Assembly (NCBI GenBank): GCA_030544215.1
Contig: JARZZO010000013.1
Span: 22,744,729 to 22,808,728, forward strand
Reading direction: 5' to 3'
DNA length: 64,000 nucleotides
Origin: Zantedeschia hybrid cultivar
Lineage: Eukaryota > Streptophyta > Magnoliopsida > Alismatales > Araceae
Each line of letters starts with the position of its first letter. The first letter of the stretch is position 1. Both the position numbers and the translations under genes were made by a program. The notes under the pieces were generated by a model. The model searched no databases, was not told where the DNA came from, and worked only from the letters and a program-made list of their open reading frames with translations. Shown here piece by piece: positions 1 to 10,881 of the stretch.

Positions 1-305
1 GTGGGCTTTTTGCCGCCGGTGATCGATGTTGTTGATGGCCGACATGATCACTGATCATACCAGGACCTCGGGACACCTCCCCATCGCATGGGGTTGCCGG
101 ATTGAAGCCGCTAAACCACGTCGTTCTTCGTCCCACGAAGAACACGAAAAACCCCAAATAAAATTCCGAAAATTGCAGAATAATAATCCAATTATGTGTG
201 TTCATCTCATGAACACAGATTCAGCAAAATTCGAGTATTAAAGTATGGAATAAATTCAAGGAAAAATTAATTCGGAGACTGAAACAGGACGAGAAATAGT
301 GGAAC
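1..305 (-). mobile_element. Leader of copia element A (partial, runs off left edge)
   Basis: This is the sequence just inside the primer-binding site of a Ty1/copia element whose 5' LTR is at 322-1872. The element reads on the minus strand, so its gag-pol would lie left of the window. No coding similarity can be seen here and the small ORFs look random. Assignment rests only on position next to the PBS and LTR. Confidence 0.6.
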
Positions 306-307
306 CT

Positions 308-319
308 AGCTCTGATACC
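308..319 (-). other. Primer-binding site (initiator tRNA-Met type), copia A
   Basis: On the minus strand this reads GGTATCAGAGCT, the usual plant retrotransposon PBS complementary to the 3' end of tRNA-iMet. It lies two bases from the LTR end, which fixes the orientation of the element: minus, with internal region toward position 1. Confidence 0.8.
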
Positions 320-321
320 GC

Positions 322-1872
322 TATTGGGTTTCTCGGGTTTCTCCGGATCGCTCACGCAGCGGAAAATAAAATATCAAAACAGCGATCTATTCCCGTTTCG
401 AAAAACAAAAATCGATTATTGGATAATCGAAGTTCTCACATTGTGCGGATTCGAATCCGCAACCGTTCGGTTTCGTCGGTGTGACACTGCAAGCCGCGCA
501 AGTGCCCGGCCTCTAGAAAAGTCTATGCGATCCTCCTCGCGACGGATATCGTCACGTTCCTCGTTCTTCGCAGCCCACGAAACCTCCGCCGGTCACCGCA
601 ATAATCGCCGCAATGCACGGACGATTTCCCGTCGAACGGGATTCGGAGAAGCGACAGAGCAAATCTGGATCTGTCTGGACACCAGAGAGAGAGAGAAACA
701 GAGGAGGGGCGGCTAGGGTTAGCAGTAGCTTGGCCTGCTCAGCCCGTTCGCTATGTTTTATACTAACCGCGCAGTTTTTCATAAAAACCCCCGGTTTGTA
801 TAAAACCCACTTATTTATCCATCGCCTTGAGAATCATGTGCGTGTGACCCTCTAGGCCCAAGTACCAGTCCAATTAATGGCCCAACAAGCCCAGTGACTC
901 CTCACTGGCTTTATTAAACAATTAATAACCCTTTATTAATTAATTAATCAATCGAATTGATGTCGCACATCGAATTCGACTGGGCCTCCGATCACTTTGG
1001 GTGCCAAGCAACACCGCGTGAACCCGGAAGGTATTGGGGTTAAGTAACCCACTCTTGGAACCTTTCCACCGACAGTTACCGCGTGGATATAATCCTTCAT
1101 TCGTACAATGCTCTCGAGTCAACTCAGGGTATAGCGAGCTGTTAAACCCTAACCGGTCAACTCACTTGGATTGGATGCCACTGATGAATATCGAAAAAAT
1201 CCTTTCCCGATATTATCGTCTGTCCTGGTCAGGGACTTCCGCGCATCCTTCCTAGAGCATTCTCTCTCTAAGTACCGAGAGCGAATGATTCCTTATTGAC
1301 ACATAATTCCCGTCAACGGTATTCCGCTGTACCCAATCCTTGGCGTATTAGAATCCCGTGGCTAGAGATTCGTAAACCAAGGTCAAAGCACAGAAGTCCA
1401 CCGACAAGGTGTCCTTGGTGTCTCAAGTCCGAGGACCATCTACGCAACTGCGACAATAGAATCAAGCTGGTTGACAGTGAGGTACAATACCATCCAGCGA
1501 TTCAGTCGGATAAGTTCAATGAACTCATTCTCCAATAAGCACAACAGATTCGCCTTAGTGTCTCCACACAAGTGACTTATGAGATCAGTCACCCTCATCA
1601 TATAAGCAGGAGTAATCTGTACTAGTCTAACCAGATATCCGATGTCCTTCTCGGATATCCTTCGACTAGGAACGATTAAGAATATGTGTGTTTAAGTGAT
1701 CAGTCTCATTAGTATGATCTCATCATAATCTGATCACTATAGCACATATTCACAGACTTCATTATGAAACGATAGTTAATGCGATTTACACATAATGAAT
1801 ATTATGCTATTATATTAATAAATGAACGAGATTTACATAGTCAGATTGGCTTGTAGGCCACCTAAACTAACA
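322..1872 (-). mobile_element. 5' LTR of copia element A
   Basis: This 1551-bp LTR reads on the minus strand from TGTTAGTTTAGGTGG (ending at 1872) down to 322, where the expected terminal CA is degraded to TA. It has the same length and layout as the solo LTR at 3609-5159 in the opposite orientation, and the two align along their whole length. A TATA-like TATAAAAC sits near 755-762 on the minus strand. The LTR abuts E0 gag sequence at 1873, so the element inserted into E0 gag. Only one end is visible, so the target duplication cannot be checked. Three small antisense ORFs shared among copies look fortuitous. Confidence 0.85.
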
Positions 1873-1968
1873 AATGTTTGAAGGGATATGGTCGATGTTT
1901 TGGTTGCGGGGAGACCGGACACATTAGGAAGGACTGTCCTAAGGTCAGAACCACTACTATACTAGCAC
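1873..1968 (+). pseudogene. E0 gypsy gag fragment: CCHC zinc knuckle
   Basis: One frame reads CFGCGETGHIRKDCPK, a canonical CX2CX4HX4C nucleocapsid zinc knuckle of Ty3/gypsy Gag. It is the only visible remnant of E0 gag: the left side is cut by copia A and the right side by the LINE. The protease of the same element resumes at about 6958. I infer that both belong to one element because strand, order and spacing fit a gag-pol polyprotein once the insertions are removed. Confidence 0.7.
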
Positions 1969-2997
1969 ATTAGGGAATGGTATCAGACATGGGGATCCAC
2001 TTTCCCCTTATTCTGTATTGAAATGGAAGGTCTCTCCTACATGCTTCACGCAGGGGATTAGATGGGATTCAAGTACCAACTCATGACAATATTCAAATGT
2101 CACACTTAATCTTTGCAGATGATCTGATTTTGTTCCTTGATCCTCATCTCAAATCAACTTTGGAAAGTGCAAAACTACTAGACTTGTTTCATTCATATTC
2201 TAGGATGCAACTTAATCACACAAAAAGCGAAGTGTATATTGGGGCTAAAGTCAAGCATAAATAATCTTTTGTGAGTGCTTTGTGTATTTCGAAAGGATCT
2301 TTGCCAGCTGTATGCTTGGACTTGCCACTCATTTTGTCTAGTATGAAAAAGCACCATGCATTACCCATTCTTGATAAGATTAAGAGGATAATTGCATCAG
2401 GGAAAGATTTCTATCTAAGGCTGGTAGATTAGAGCTCATTAGATCAGTCCTAAACTCATACTCATTGTATTGGGCTGCTGCTTTTTTATTACTAAAGGGG
2501 TTCATAAACGAGGTTTAGAAGCTTTTGAGAAATTTCTTCTGGGCATTACTCTGGTGACTATAAACCCTTTCACTTGGTTAGTGGGATCTAATTTGCGAAC
2601 CAAAAAAAGAAGGAGGGCTTGGATTAAGAAGACTAAAAGACTGAAATGAAGCCTGCATCACAATGCAACTCTGGAACATTATCAATCAGGAAGATAATTT
2701 ATGGACAAAGTGGTTCATGCAAAGTACTGCCAGACTGGCTCCATCTAGGAGATAGCACCCAGGCCCTATCACTCATATGCTTTGAAGGGTATATTGAAGC
2801 AAAGAGAATGGCTTATTCATAATATATCTTTTGAAGTGGGAGATGGACAGTCATTCAGACTCTGGCATGACCCTTGGCTGGATAAAAAATCTATACTCTC
2901 TTGCTATGGGGATTACATGAAGTATGTACTAGATATGCACCATAATTGTCTTCTGAGTTCCTTTATTACTAGACAAAACTAGAATTTACCTGTAGTA
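1969..2997 (+). pseudogene. LINE reverse transcriptase fragment
   Basis: This piece encodes the C-terminal half of an L1-type RT across several frames. A GIRHGDPLSP motif lies near 1980-2010, HLIFADDLILFLD (the catalytic FADD box) near 2102-2140, and NHTKSE (the thumb region) near 2214. The last 66 residues (2782-2982) include ISFEVGDGQSFRLWHDPWL, the conserved segment upstream of the zinc-binding domain in plant LINEs. At least six stops or frameshifts interrupt it. The rest of the ORF continues after the copia insertion at 6118. Confidence 0.75.
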
Positions 2998-3002
2998 GTA
3001 TC

Positions 3003-6000
3003 TGTTAGTTTAGGTGGCCTACAAGCCAATCTAACAATAAAAATCTCGTTCATTTATTAATATAATGGCATAATATTCATTATGTGTAAATCACATTAAT
3101 TATCGTTTCATAATGAAGTCCGTGAATATGTGCTATGGTGATCGGATTATGATGAGATTATACTAATCAGACTGATCACTTAAACACACATATTCTTAAT
3201 CGTTCATAGTCGGAGGATATCCGAGAAGGACATCGGATATCCGGTTAGACTAGTACAGATTACTCTTGCTCATATGATGAGGGTGACTGATCTCATAAGT
3301 CACTTGTGTGGAGACACTAAGGCGAATCTGTAGGTGCTCATTGGAGAATGAGTTCACTGAACTGATCTGATTGAATCGCTGGATGGTATTGTACCTCACT
3401 GTCAACCAACTTGATTCTATTGTCGCAGATGCGTGGATGGTCCTCGGACTTGAGACACCAAAGACACTTTGTCGGTGGACTTTTGTGCTTTAACCTTGGT
3501 TTACGAATATCTAGCCACGGGATTCTAATACGCCAAGGATTGGGTACAGCGGAATACCGTCGAAGGGAATTGTGTGTCAATAAGGAATCATTCGCTCCCG
3601 GTACTTAGTGTTAGTTTAGGTGGCCTACAAGCCAATCTGACTATGTAAATCTCGTTCATTTTATTAATATAATGGCATAATATTCATTATGTGTAAATCG
3701 CACTAATTATCGTTTCATAATGAAGTCCGTGAATATGTGCTATGGTGATCAGATTATGATGAGATCATGCTAATGAGATTGATCACTTAAACACATATTC
3801 TTAATTGTTCCTAGTCGGAGGATATCCGAGAAGGACATCAGATATCCAGTTAGACTAGTACAGATTAGTCCCGCTCATATGATGAGGGTGACTGATCTCA
3901 TAAGTCACTTGTGTGGAGACACTAAGGCGAATCTGTAGGTGCTCATTGGAGAATGAGTTCACTGAACTGATCCGACTGAATCGCTGGATGGTATTGTACC
4001 TCATTGTCAACCAGCTTGATTCTATTGTCGCAGTTGCGTAGATGGTCCTCGGACCTGAGACACCAAGGACACCTTGGCGGTGGACTTCTGTGCTTTGACC
4101 TTGGTTTACGAATCTCTAGCCACGGGATTCTAATATGCCAAGGATTGGGTACAGCGGAATACCGTCGAAGGGAATTGTGTGTCAATAAGGAATCATTCGC
4201 TCTCGGTACTTAGAGAGAGAATGCTCTAGGAAGGATGCGTGAAAGTCCCTGCCCAGGGCGGATGATAATATCGGGAAAGGAGTTTTCCGATATTCATCAG
4301 CGGCATCCAATCCAAGTGAGTCGACCGGTTAGGGTTTGACAGTACGCCATGCCTTGAGTTGACTCGAGAGCATTGTAAGAATGAGAGATTATATCCACAC
4401 GGTAATTGTCGGCGGAAAGGTTCCAAGAGTGGGTTACTTAACCCCAAATACCTTCTGGGTTCACGCGGTGTTGCTTGGCACCCAACGTGATCGGAGGCCC
4501 GGTCGAATTCGATGTGCGACATCAATTCGATTGATTAATTAATTAATAAAGGGTTATCAATTGATTAATAAAGCCAGTGAGGAGTCACTGGGCTTGTTGG
4601 GCCATTAACTGGACTGGTACTTGGGCCTAGAGGGTCACACGCAAATGATTCTCAAGGCGATGGATAAATAAGTGGGTTTTATACAAACCGGGGGTTTTTA
4701 TGAAAAACCGCGTGGTTAATATAAAACATAGCGAACGGGCTGAGCAGGCCAAGCTGCTGCTAACCCTAGATGCCCCTCCTCAGTTTCTGTCTTTCTCTGG
4801 CGTCCAGGCAGATCCAGATCTGCTCCGCCGCTTCTCCGAATCCCGTTCAACGGGAAATCGTCCGCGCGTTGCGGCGATCATTGCGGCGACCGGCGAAGGC
4901 TTCGTGGGCTGCGAAGAACAAGGAACGTGAGGATATCCATCACGAGGAGGATCGCGTGGACTTCGCTAGAGGCCGGGCGTTTGCGCGGCTTGCGGTGTGG
5001 CTCCGACGGAATCGAACGGTTGCTGATTCGAATCCGCACACGGTTAGAACAGATAATCCGATTATCGTGTTTTAGTTTTTCGAAACGGGAACGGATCGCT
5101 GTAAATATTTTTATTTTCCGCTGCGTGAGCGATCCGGAGAAACCCGAGAAATCCCAACACTTAGAGGGAGAATGCTCTAGGAAGGATGCGTGAAAGTCCC
5201 TGGCCTGGGCGGACGATAATATCGGGAAAGGAGTTTTCCGATATTCATCAGCGGCATCTAATCCAAGTGAGTCAACCAGTTAGGGTTTGACAGCTCGCCA
5301 TACCCTAAGTTGACTCGAGAGCATTGTACGAATGAAGGATTATATCCACGCGGTAACTGTCGGCGAAAAGGTTCCAAGAGTGGGTTACTTAACCCCAAAT
5401 ACCTTCCGGGTTCTCACGATGTTGCTTGGCACCCAACGTGACCGGAGGCCTGGTCGAATTCGATGTGCGACATCAATTCGATTGATTAATTGATTAATAA
5501 AGAGTTATTAATTAATTAATAAAGCCAATGAGGAGTCACTGGGCTTGTTGGGCCATTAACTGGATTGGTACTTGGGCCTAGAGGGTCACACGCACATGAT
5601 TCTCAAGGCGATGGATAAATAAGTGGGTTTTATATAAATCGGGGATTTTTATGAAAAACCGCGCGGTTAGTATAAAACATAGCGAACGGGTTGAGCAGGC
5701 CAAGCTGCTGCTAACCCTAGCCACCCCTCGTCTATTTCTCTCTCCCTCGAGCGTCTAGACATATCCAGATCTGCTCCACCGCTTCTCCAAATCCCGTTCG
5801 ACGAGTAATCGTCCGTGCGTTGCGGCGATCGTTGCGGCGACCGGCGGAGGTTTCGTGGGCTGCGAAGAACGAGGAACGCGAGGATATCCGTCGCGGGGAG
5901 GATCGCGTGGACTTCGCTACAGGCCGGGCGCTTGTGCGGCTTGCGGTTTTGCACAGACGGAACCGAACGGTTGCGGATTCGAATCCGCACACTGTGAGAA

Positions 6001-6112
6001 CTTCGATAATCCGATTATCGTATTTTAGATTTTTGAAACGGGAACGGATCGCTGTAAATATTTTATTTTTCAGCTGCGTGAGCGATCCGGAGAAACTCGA
6101 GAAATCCCAACA
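3003..6112 (+). mobile_element. Copia solo LTR (outer), split by a second copy of itself
   Basis: TGTTAG...CCAACA ends with a perfect 5-bp duplication GTATC (2998-3002 and 6113-6117) in the LINE. Removing the inner solo LTR and its extra CTTAG leaves about 1554 bp, the family length. No PBS or internal sequence is present, so this is a solo LTR left by LTR-LTR recombination. A TATA-like TATAAAAC starts at 5671. It belongs to the same family as copia A (322-1872), which is in the opposite orientation. Confidence 0.9.
3609..5159 (+). mobile_element. Copia solo LTR (inner), nested in the same family
   Basis: A 1551-bp TGTTAG...CCAACA solo LTR with a perfect CTTAG duplication (3604-3608 and 5160-5164). 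It is inserted into a sister LTR in the same orientation. Its target is about 600 bp into the host LTR. TATA-like TATAAAAC lies at 4720-4727. The copy is younger than the outer LTR by nesting order. Confidence 0.92.
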
Positions 6113-6117
6113 GTATC

Positions 6118-6655
6118 TCCACAAATGTTTGAAGTTTGGGACAAGATTCACCAGGTTATAATCCATTATGGTAAAGCAGATAAGATTGTATGGTAGTATG
6201 ACAATGGGATAATCAGTGCAAAAAATATTTGGAACAAAGGGAGAGTTCAGCACCCAATGGTTGGTTGGTTTGATTGTGTCTGGAAAAGGCCCACTTGTCA
6301 AAAATACTCATTGTTGTTATGGCAGCTCAATGTAGGGAATATTGCCACAATGGATAATTTAATGAAGAGAGGAATTCATGGCCCAAATCTGTGCATGCTT
6401 TGCTTTGCAAATGAAGAAAGTTTAGATCATCTTTTCTTTAATTGTTCATACTCTAGTTGGATTTGGAAGCAAATTCTTCATAGGTTTGGAATTCAAAGAA
6501 GTCCAAGACCCTCATTCTTATTGGAGATGAATGACCTTTTACATAGCTTCAGTAAAAAAGGACCAACCACTATCCTTACCTTTAACGCCATCAGGTGCTC
6601 AACATGGGAGATTTGGAAGGAGAGATGCAACAGGACTTTCCAAGGAGTGAAATAA
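6118..6655 (+). pseudogene. LINE zinc-binding region (zf-RVT)
   Basis: After the copia insertion the LINE protein resumes. The open part (6257-6655, 132 aa) has the zf-RVT signature: a W-x-W/LLLWQL core, then CMLCFANEESLDHLFFNC, where the C-x2-C...H-x4-C pattern is the metal-binding knuckle typical of plant L1 RT C-termini. A stop at about 6197 separates it from the upstream part. The 3' UTR runs from 6656 to the A-rich tail near 6957. A second 3' end of the same LINE family, inverted, is at 44760-45071. Confidence 0.8.
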
Positions 6656-6957
6656 TCAAGAATGCACCTGCTGCTTGCAGTTCTTACTGATATCAGATCC
6701 ATTTCGGAAAGCTAGAATTGAGAAGGAAAACTGAGTAGAAGAGCTAAATTTGTCTTTAAGAATTTTAACATCTCTATTTCATAGCCTAAGACAGAGCTTT
6801 CAGATTGTGATAGCATGTCCCCAAATAGGAAAGTAACATGTTATCTATATTATCATCTATCGGGTTCAATGCTACCATTTTGTGCTAGCTTGAATTCCAA
6901 CTTGTAAATTTATTCTTTGTGAATATACTCTTGGTATTACTTACCCAAAAAAGAAGA

Positions 6958-7266
6958 TATGGGGGCTGTTTAGAACGTCACTAAAGGTACAATTCTTATT
7001 GCCGATACTTATGCTCGAGTTTTGTTTGATACTAGTGCTACGCATACCTTTATTTTAGAAGAACTCATACAGTCATGACCTAACCAAGTAGATCTAGTTG
7101 AAACTTTAGTTCTTATGACTTTTTTCACTCCTGGAGGAATTCCCCAGTCCCAAAAGTGCATTCCCTCTCTTAAGGTAGAGATCGAAGGTAGGCAACACTC
7201 TCCACTCAATTGCATGTGCTTAAGATGAACGACTTTGATTGCCGAATGAATTGGCTAGAACAGTAC
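6958..7266 (+). pseudogene. E0 gypsy aspartic protease fragment
   Basis: The plus strand encodes a retropepsin-like stretch: YARVLFDTSATHTFI, in which the catalytic DTG/S motif appears as DTS, then a conserved LVLMTFFTPGG-like segment and the terminal NDFDC..MNWLEQY motif of plant chromovirus proteases. The DTG to DTS change and several frame breaks make it inactive. The protein continues directly after the solo LTR at 7267-9253 with HAM, so the LTR inserted within the codons that follow EQY. Confidence 0.75.
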
Positions 7267-9253
7267 TGATAAAGTGTTAAATTGATCATTTAAGGGCAAT
7301 CATACGCATCATACTCACGTTTTTATCTGTAAAATAGTATGAAATGATAGATAATTACGTACTAAGTCCAACGGTACCAATTTCGTCAAATTCTGACTTA
7401 AAAACATCATCATTTCATGTGATTAATGGAGTATAGCGCATTTGCGGTTTTTCGACAAAACCGAAATGAAATAAATAAATATAATAATTTTTTTATGATA
7501 ATATCCTAATTTATATTTATTCTATGTGAACAAGACATGCCGATGATGCAGTACAGTTGGTGGAGTTTCCGGAAATTTGGGGGAGATCTAGGGTTCGAAT
7601 CTCAATAAATTCGACTTCATTTTAAAGCAGGGGTAAAAATGTCATTTGATGTCTTAACATTGTCCTAATTCTTTCCCAAAGAACCCAAGAAAGACCAGCC
7701 ACCTTCCCTTCCCCCACTTTCTTTTTTTTTAAAAAAAAACCTTCCTTCTCGTCTCTTTAAAAAAAATCCTCACGAACCCTCTCTCTCCAGTTTCCCAGCC
7801 GATTCTCTCTATTTCCTTCTCTCCTCTCTGTTTCCTTCTCTCCTCTCTGTTCCCTTTTCTCTGTCTCTCCCTCTTTCCCTCCGCACACCTTCCTCTCTCT
7901 TTCCCACGTCTCTCTTCCTCTCTATATTATTCACCCGCCTCCTCTCTCTCTTTTTCGCACGGTTTCTCCTTCTCCTTCTTCCTCTCCGTTTCCTAGTTTC
8001 CTGCAGCCTCTCCTTGCCATCCCTCTCTTCCTCCCAGCCGCAATCTCCTTCCTCCTCTCCGGTTTTCCAAGAACCCTTCGTCTCTCCTTCACTCTCTCCC
8101 GGCAGACTCCCTCTCTCTCTTCTCTTCCTCCCTCTCTCTTCGGTTTCTTTTTCTCTTTCTCTATTTTCTCCTCCTCCTCTCAGCCTCTCCTTGCCATCCC
8201 CTTCTCTCTCCCACACCTCTCTCTCTCGGTCTCTCCCAGCACTCTCTCCTCCTCTCCTCCTCCGGCTCTCTCTATCCCTTCTCTCTCTCGCCAGCTCCTC
8301 GCACCGCACCACCTGTGCATCCGGTGAAGCCCGGTGTTCACGGCACCTGAAGCCGGCCCCCACTCAAGCGAGCCAGCGGCAACGTCCCACGCCCGTCTGC
8401 ACCTCCAGCGCACCTGAAGCCAGCAACTGCACCCGTCCCAGCGCGCCTACCACGCGTTCACAGTGCTTGATGCCGGCCCCCTCCTACCCTCCACGTGCAT
8501 GCATGCACGCCAGCAGGTCCCCACGCGCTGCACCTCCACCAGCCAGCAAGCCCTCCACGTGCTCCAGTGAAGCCCACTGCATGCATAGCGGCCGGACCAC
8601 TAGGCCGCCTCTCTCGCCAGCCGGTCCACTGCGCCGATGCACCCCCACAAGAACCCACAGAGGCCACTGCTGTCTTTCTCTCTCTCTCTTCTATTTTAGT
8701 TTGGTCAGATAATGATTTAGGTTTAATTAGTTGTTATTTCTGTTTGGAGGATATTGATTTCATGACTTTATGGTGGGTGTTCTTTTTAGACAGTTGATGC
8801 AAGTTATTTTAAGTTGCAAACTATAATGTAGTCTTGTTGCTTCCAATCTAGACTTTGTTCTCCAAATCTCTCTTCGTTCCATATGTGGTTATTTTTATTA
8901 TTCTAAATTTAGTTTATTTAGTTTGATTTGCATGGTATGCATAAGAACGTTAATTAATTAGTGTGTTCTAGTGATAATTGTTTTTTTTGAAATAATTAGG
9001 TGTCTTTAAACATTCAAGTCTTATAATTAATTTTGTTCATTAGTCATGAATTCTAAGTTTAAAGTCTCATTGATATCAAATAGTTGCAAGTTTTTTTTTT
9101 TATAAAAATTTTAGGTTTTCAAAATTTAAAATCTTATCTCCCTATGGATCAACTCGGTTCTCACCATTTAGTATTTGCAAATCAATTGTGAGTCCGGTAA
9201 TATTTGAAGTTGATTATCGTGAGCGTTTAACGACCCGTATCGCGATCATATCA
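7267..9253 (+). mobile_element. Solo LTR (Athila/Tat-like), 1.99 kb
   Basis: Begins TGATAAAGTG and ends CGCGATCATATCA. The flanking 5-mers are AGTAC (7262-7266) and AGCAC (9254-9258), a one-mismatch target duplication. Excising it restores the E0 protein order across the junction. The last 150 bp resemble the 3' ends of plant Athila/Tat LTRs, which I infer from memory of such elements. It contains a long pyrimidine tract. No PBS follows, so it is a solo LTR. Confidence 0.7.
7735..8300 (+). repeat. CT-rich (polypyrimidine) low-complexity tract
   Basis: Over 500 bp are dominated by CTCTCT/TTCCTC runs on the plus strand inside the solo LTR. Long overlapping ORFs here (Ser/Pro/Leu-rich one way, Arg/Glu-rich the other) are by-products of the composition. 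Pyrimidine tracts are common in plant LTR and leader regions near transcription starts. Confidence 0.85.
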
Positions 9254-9258
9254 AGCAC

Positions 9259-10054
9259 CATGCTATGCTTGTTGAATGAAAAAGATTCTCTTTAGAATTT
9301 CAAGAGAAAAAGAGTTCTCTCTTAAGCTCCCCAAACTTGGAAAAAAAATCATCTCAGCACTTAAAGCACGACGTTGCATTGACAAAGGCTGTTCAGGTTA
9401 CTTAGTCAGTGTCGTGTCTATCCAGAAGTAAATAAAACTCTCTCTATCTCTGACATTGAAGTAGTTAGAGAATATCTGGATGTCTTTCCTAATGAATTGC
9501 CAGGCCTGCCGCCAATAAGGGCGATCGAAATTCTCAATTGAGCTTCTCCCAGGCATAGTGCCCATCTCTAAGATCCCTTATCATATGGCACCTGCTGAGC
9601 TGGCAGAATTAAAGAAGCAGCTTCAAGAATTATTAGACAAATGGTTTATTCTCCCTAGTGTACCTCTATGGGGTGCCCCTCTTTTAGTTGTTAGAAAGAA
9701 GGATGGATCTTTACGGCTCTGTGTGGATTATCCAAAGCTAAATCAAGTAAATCAAGAATCAGTATCCACTGTCGCGAATTGATGATTTATTTGATCAATT
9801 ACAAGGAGCCACCGTATTTTCAAAGATAGATCTTCGATCAGGATATCATCAATTAAGGAATAAAGAAGAAGATATTCCCAAAAGAGCATTTCGAACCAGG
9901 CACGGGCATTATGAATTTCTAGTCATGCCTTTTGGTTTAACCAATGCCCCTGCAGCTTTTTTGGATCTAATGAACCGGGTATTCAAACCGTACTTGGATA
10001 ATTTTGTAGCAGTATTTATAGATGATGTCCTGATATATTCTCCTACTGAGGAAG
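9259..10054 (+). pseudogene. E0 gypsy reverse transcriptase, N-terminal and palm part
   Basis: Encodes the linker KIISALKARRCIDKGCSGYL and then the conserved RT blocks of plant chromoviruses: PGLPP, MAPAELAELKKQLQELLDK, WGAPLLVVRKKDGS, a YHQL block, EFLVMPFGLTNAPAAF and the catalytic FIDD (VFIDDVLIYS). A 1-nt frameshift near 9752 and several stops interrupt it. It ends at the GGAAG target duplication of copia solo LTR B and resumes without loss at 20029. The family is Ty3/gypsy, with motif wording closest to Tekay/Del-type chromoviruses. Confidence 0.85.
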
Positions 10055-10881
10055 TGAGGGGATCCGGGCGGGACACAACGAATGCAGTGGAAGCAACAAA
10101 ATTAAAATCCCACCCGATGCCCGTTGATCCACTTCGGAACAAAATCGAAAATCGAAAACCTAGTTGTTATCTCATCATCTTGTATAGATTCGAATCCACG
10201 ACTGTTTTGGTTCCGTCGAGGCAATGCCGCTAGCCGCACTAGCGTCCGGCCTCCAGCAGTATCCACGCGATCCTCCGCAGTGGTTCGTCCTCGCTCCCTC
10301 ATCCATATCAGCTCGCTCACTGAAGATCCGTCGCCACAACGTCGTTCGAAAACCTATGGACAGAAATTCTTGACTTTCAGGAATTGCGCGCGGCGGAGAC
10401 GGGAAGTCTCGTGTCGTACTGGGCGCCCAGAGGAGGAAGAGAAGGAGAGGGGGACGACCAGCCTTGAGAGCTCCTAGAGCTTGGCACAGGGTTTCTCAAC
10501 AGTGCGTATATATATATTAAGTCGGGGCGACTTTTCATAAAAGTCCTCGAGTTAATATAAATCCCACTCAAGTACCATTGATTGAGAATCTATTTGCGTT
10601 TGACCCTTTAGGCCCGTTAACCAGTCCGGTTTTCAGCCTGTTAAGTCCAATAACTAGTTATTGACTTATTGTGGTTAATTAATATCTAGATATTAATTAA
10701 TTACTTAACTGAATTAACATCTAACGTAAATTCAGTCAGACTTCCGATCAAGTTGGATGCCAAGCAACACCGCATGATCCCGAAAGGTAATGGGGTTCAG
10801 CAATTGTAAGGACTGAGGTTTCGGGTCGGTTTCGGGCCGGATCCCCTGGTTTGGACCCTGAGGGGTCTTGAGAGTTTCTTC

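Larger units (their letters stand above)
1969..6957 (+). mobile_element. 5'-truncated L1-type LINE, interrupted by nested copia solo LTRs
   Basis: A non-LTR retrotransposon on the plus strand. It begins within the RT palm (a GIRHGDPLSP-like motif and FADD), continues to the RNase H-proximal and zinc-binding (zf-RVT) region, and ends in an A-rich tail near 6945-6957. It is split at 3002/6113 by a copia solo LTR flanked by GTATC duplications. The reading frame has many stops and frameshifts, so the copy is dead. It sits between E0 gag and E0 protease. I could not find a convincing LINE target duplication. Confidence 0.75.

Noticed and set aside
1296..1538. 80-aa ORF with a CxxC...C pattern, also at 3338-3580 and 3943-4185
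   Set aside because: It recurs only because the three copia LTRs are near-identical; it is antisense to each LTR and broken in the diverged copia B and C LTRs.
7535..7600. tRNA gene
   Set aside because: Only a B-box-like GGTTCGAAT is present; no acceptor stem or cloverleaf can be drawn.
8014..8712. 232-aa plus-strand ORF and 184-aa minus-strand ORF
   Set aside because: Low-complexity Ser/Pro or Arg/Glu products of a CT-rich LTR tract; no domain.
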